Positions 4,609-5,390 of a stretch of DNA of 5,390 bases are shown here, piece after piece; positions within the stretch are counted from its first letter, which is position 1; every line of letters starts with the position of its first letter. Location of the stretch: the NCBI GenBank assembly GCA_900770335.1, contig CAAGKD010000177.1, forward strand, positions 1-5,390, written 5' to 3'. The stretch is from an uncultured Sutterella sp. Lineage in GTDB: Bacteria > Pseudomonadota > Gammaproteobacteria > Burkholderiales > Burkholderiaceae_F. Position numbers and translations under genes: made by a program. A model generated the notes under the pieces. That model did no database searches, had not been told where the DNA came from, and was given only the letters and a program-made list of their open reading frames with translations.

Positions 4609-5390
4609 ATGACCGAAGCGCCGCATTCCGAGGAGCCGGGCCTCTTCGAGCCGAGGCAGCTGCGCGCCTTCGCCGCGCTCGCGCGGCACATGCACTTCGG
4701 GCGGGCCGCCGAGTCGATCGGCGTCTCGCAGCCGACGCTGAGCCTGCGGATCCGGGCGCTCGAGGAGGCCGTCGGGGCGCCGCTCATCCACCGCAGCAAC
4801 CGCACGCTCGCGCTCACGGCGCTCGGCGAGTCCTTTCTCGCGGACGCGACGCGGATCCTTGCGATGATGGAGCGCGCGCGGCGCAACGCCGAGGAGCTCC
4901 TTTCGGGCGAGGAGGGCGAGATCGCCCTGGGCGTGTGCCCGGGCGTGATCAGCTCGGGGGCGCTCGTCGCGATTCTTTCTGAAGCGCGGCGCCGCCACCC
5001 GAGGCTGCGCGTGCGCGCCCTGGTGGCGCCGCCCTTCACGCTGCTCGGACTGCTCGAGTGCGGCGCGATCGACTTGATGGCGAGCGTCACCTTCGGTCTT
5101 GCGCTTCCGAAGGGCGTTCTTCGCCGGGAGCTCGCCCGCTGGGACGCGGTCCTCGCCGCGCCCGCGGAGCGCTGGGAGGCCGCGGGGCGCCCGGAGAGCC
5201 TCGAGGACGCGGCCTGGGTGAAGGACGAGACCTTCATCTGCTACGAGGGCGCGGAGGCGAGCTATCCGCGCGTCGTCGAGTCGCTTCTCGGCTTCTCGCC
5301 CGTCCGGACGATGAGCACGGCCTCGAGCCGGCTGATGATGGCCTACGTCGACGCCGGGTGCGGCGTCGTCGTGATTCCCTCGCCCGACGC
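4609..5390 (+). CDS. LysR-type transcriptional regulator, N-terminal part
   Basis: The first 260 codons of a gene running off the right edge; the family is usually about 300 residues, so about 40 are missing. Residues about 16-75 are the LysR winged helix-turn-helix, with HFGRAAESIGVSQPTLSLRI (29-48) and RALEEAVGAPLIHRSNRTLA (49-68). Residues about 78-100 form the linker helix. From GEIALGVCPGVIS (103-115) the effector-binding domain begins, and DAGCGVVVIPSP (248-259) is its usual late segment. The start is set by AAGGAG six bases upstream. The gene is divergent from the flavoprotein, with an operator-like array between them, so it most likely activates that gene in response to its substrate and represses itself. 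The effector cannot be told from sequence. The longer minus-strand frames across this region are shadows. Confidence 0.9.
   Translation, partial: MTEAPHSEEPGLFEPRQLRAFAALARHMHFGRAAESIGVSQPTLSLRIRALEEAVGAPLIHRSNRTLALTALGESFLADATRILAMMERARRNAEELLSGEEGEIALGVCPGVISSGALVAILSEARRRHPRLRVRALVAPPFTLLGLLECGAIDLMASVTFGLALPKGVLRRELARWDAVLAAPAERWEAAGRPESLEDAAWVKDETFICYEGAEASYPRVVESLLGFSPVRTMSTASSRLMMAYVDAGCGVVVIPSPD

Noticed and set aside
3571..4998. Minus-strand open frame of 475 codons
   Set aside because: Arg-rich shadow spanning the flavoprotein, the control region and antisense LysR; no family resemblance.
4380..5237. N-terminal extension of the flavoprotein to 917 residues
   Set aside because: The extension is antisense to the LysR gene, is rich in Arg and Ser with no domain, and would bury a signal peptide that has its own ribosome binding site.

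Overview
The window is GC-rich (about 68% in a hand-counted coding line), has codon third positions that are almost all G or C, and is typical of a proteobacterial chromosome. A secreted, heme-free FMN/FAD reductase under a divergent LysR regulator, beside peptidase T and an M20D amidohydrolase, is the kind of gene set seen in anaerobic gut Burkholderiales such as Sutterella and its relatives. That placement is an inference; no rRNA or other marker gene is present.

Layout. Positions 1-270 are the 3' end of a peptidase T gene (+). Positions 271-1106 hold no convincing intact gene. This stretch drops to about 50-53% GC in sampled lines and is full of inverted repeats: a helix enclosing a hairpin (417-482), two abutting perfect hairpins (494-533), a further stem (546-573), two abutting perfect palindromes built from one half-site (637-675), a terminator-like hairpin with a competing partner strand (680-739), another perfect hairpin (911-928), and a short GC-rich coding relic (920-1030). 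Positions 1107-2339 encode an M20D amidohydrolase (+) with intact metal ligands but altered lid-domain motifs. After a 144-base convergent gap, 2484-4379 (-) encode an exported 631-residue FMN-binding/FAD-binding reductase. A 229-base divergent control region (4380-4608) holds an AT-richer island with alternating ATTGG/CCAAT half-sites. From 4609 a LysR-type regulator runs off the right edge (+).

How the genes may work together. The LysR protein most likely controls the divergent reductase gene. The reductase would act in the periplasm as a terminal reductase for an unsaturated small molecule, with FMN covalently attached to Thr96 and FAD in the catalytic domain. It lacks the usual fumarate-reductase active-site residues, so its substrate cannot be named. 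The M20D enzyme could release an acid from an N-acyl conjugate that then feeds the reductase. That link rests only on adjacency: the two genes converge and are not an operon.

The most unusual parts are the structured non-coding interval 417-739, a candidate for an undescribed RNA or control element, and the orphan reductase with its phased operator array.
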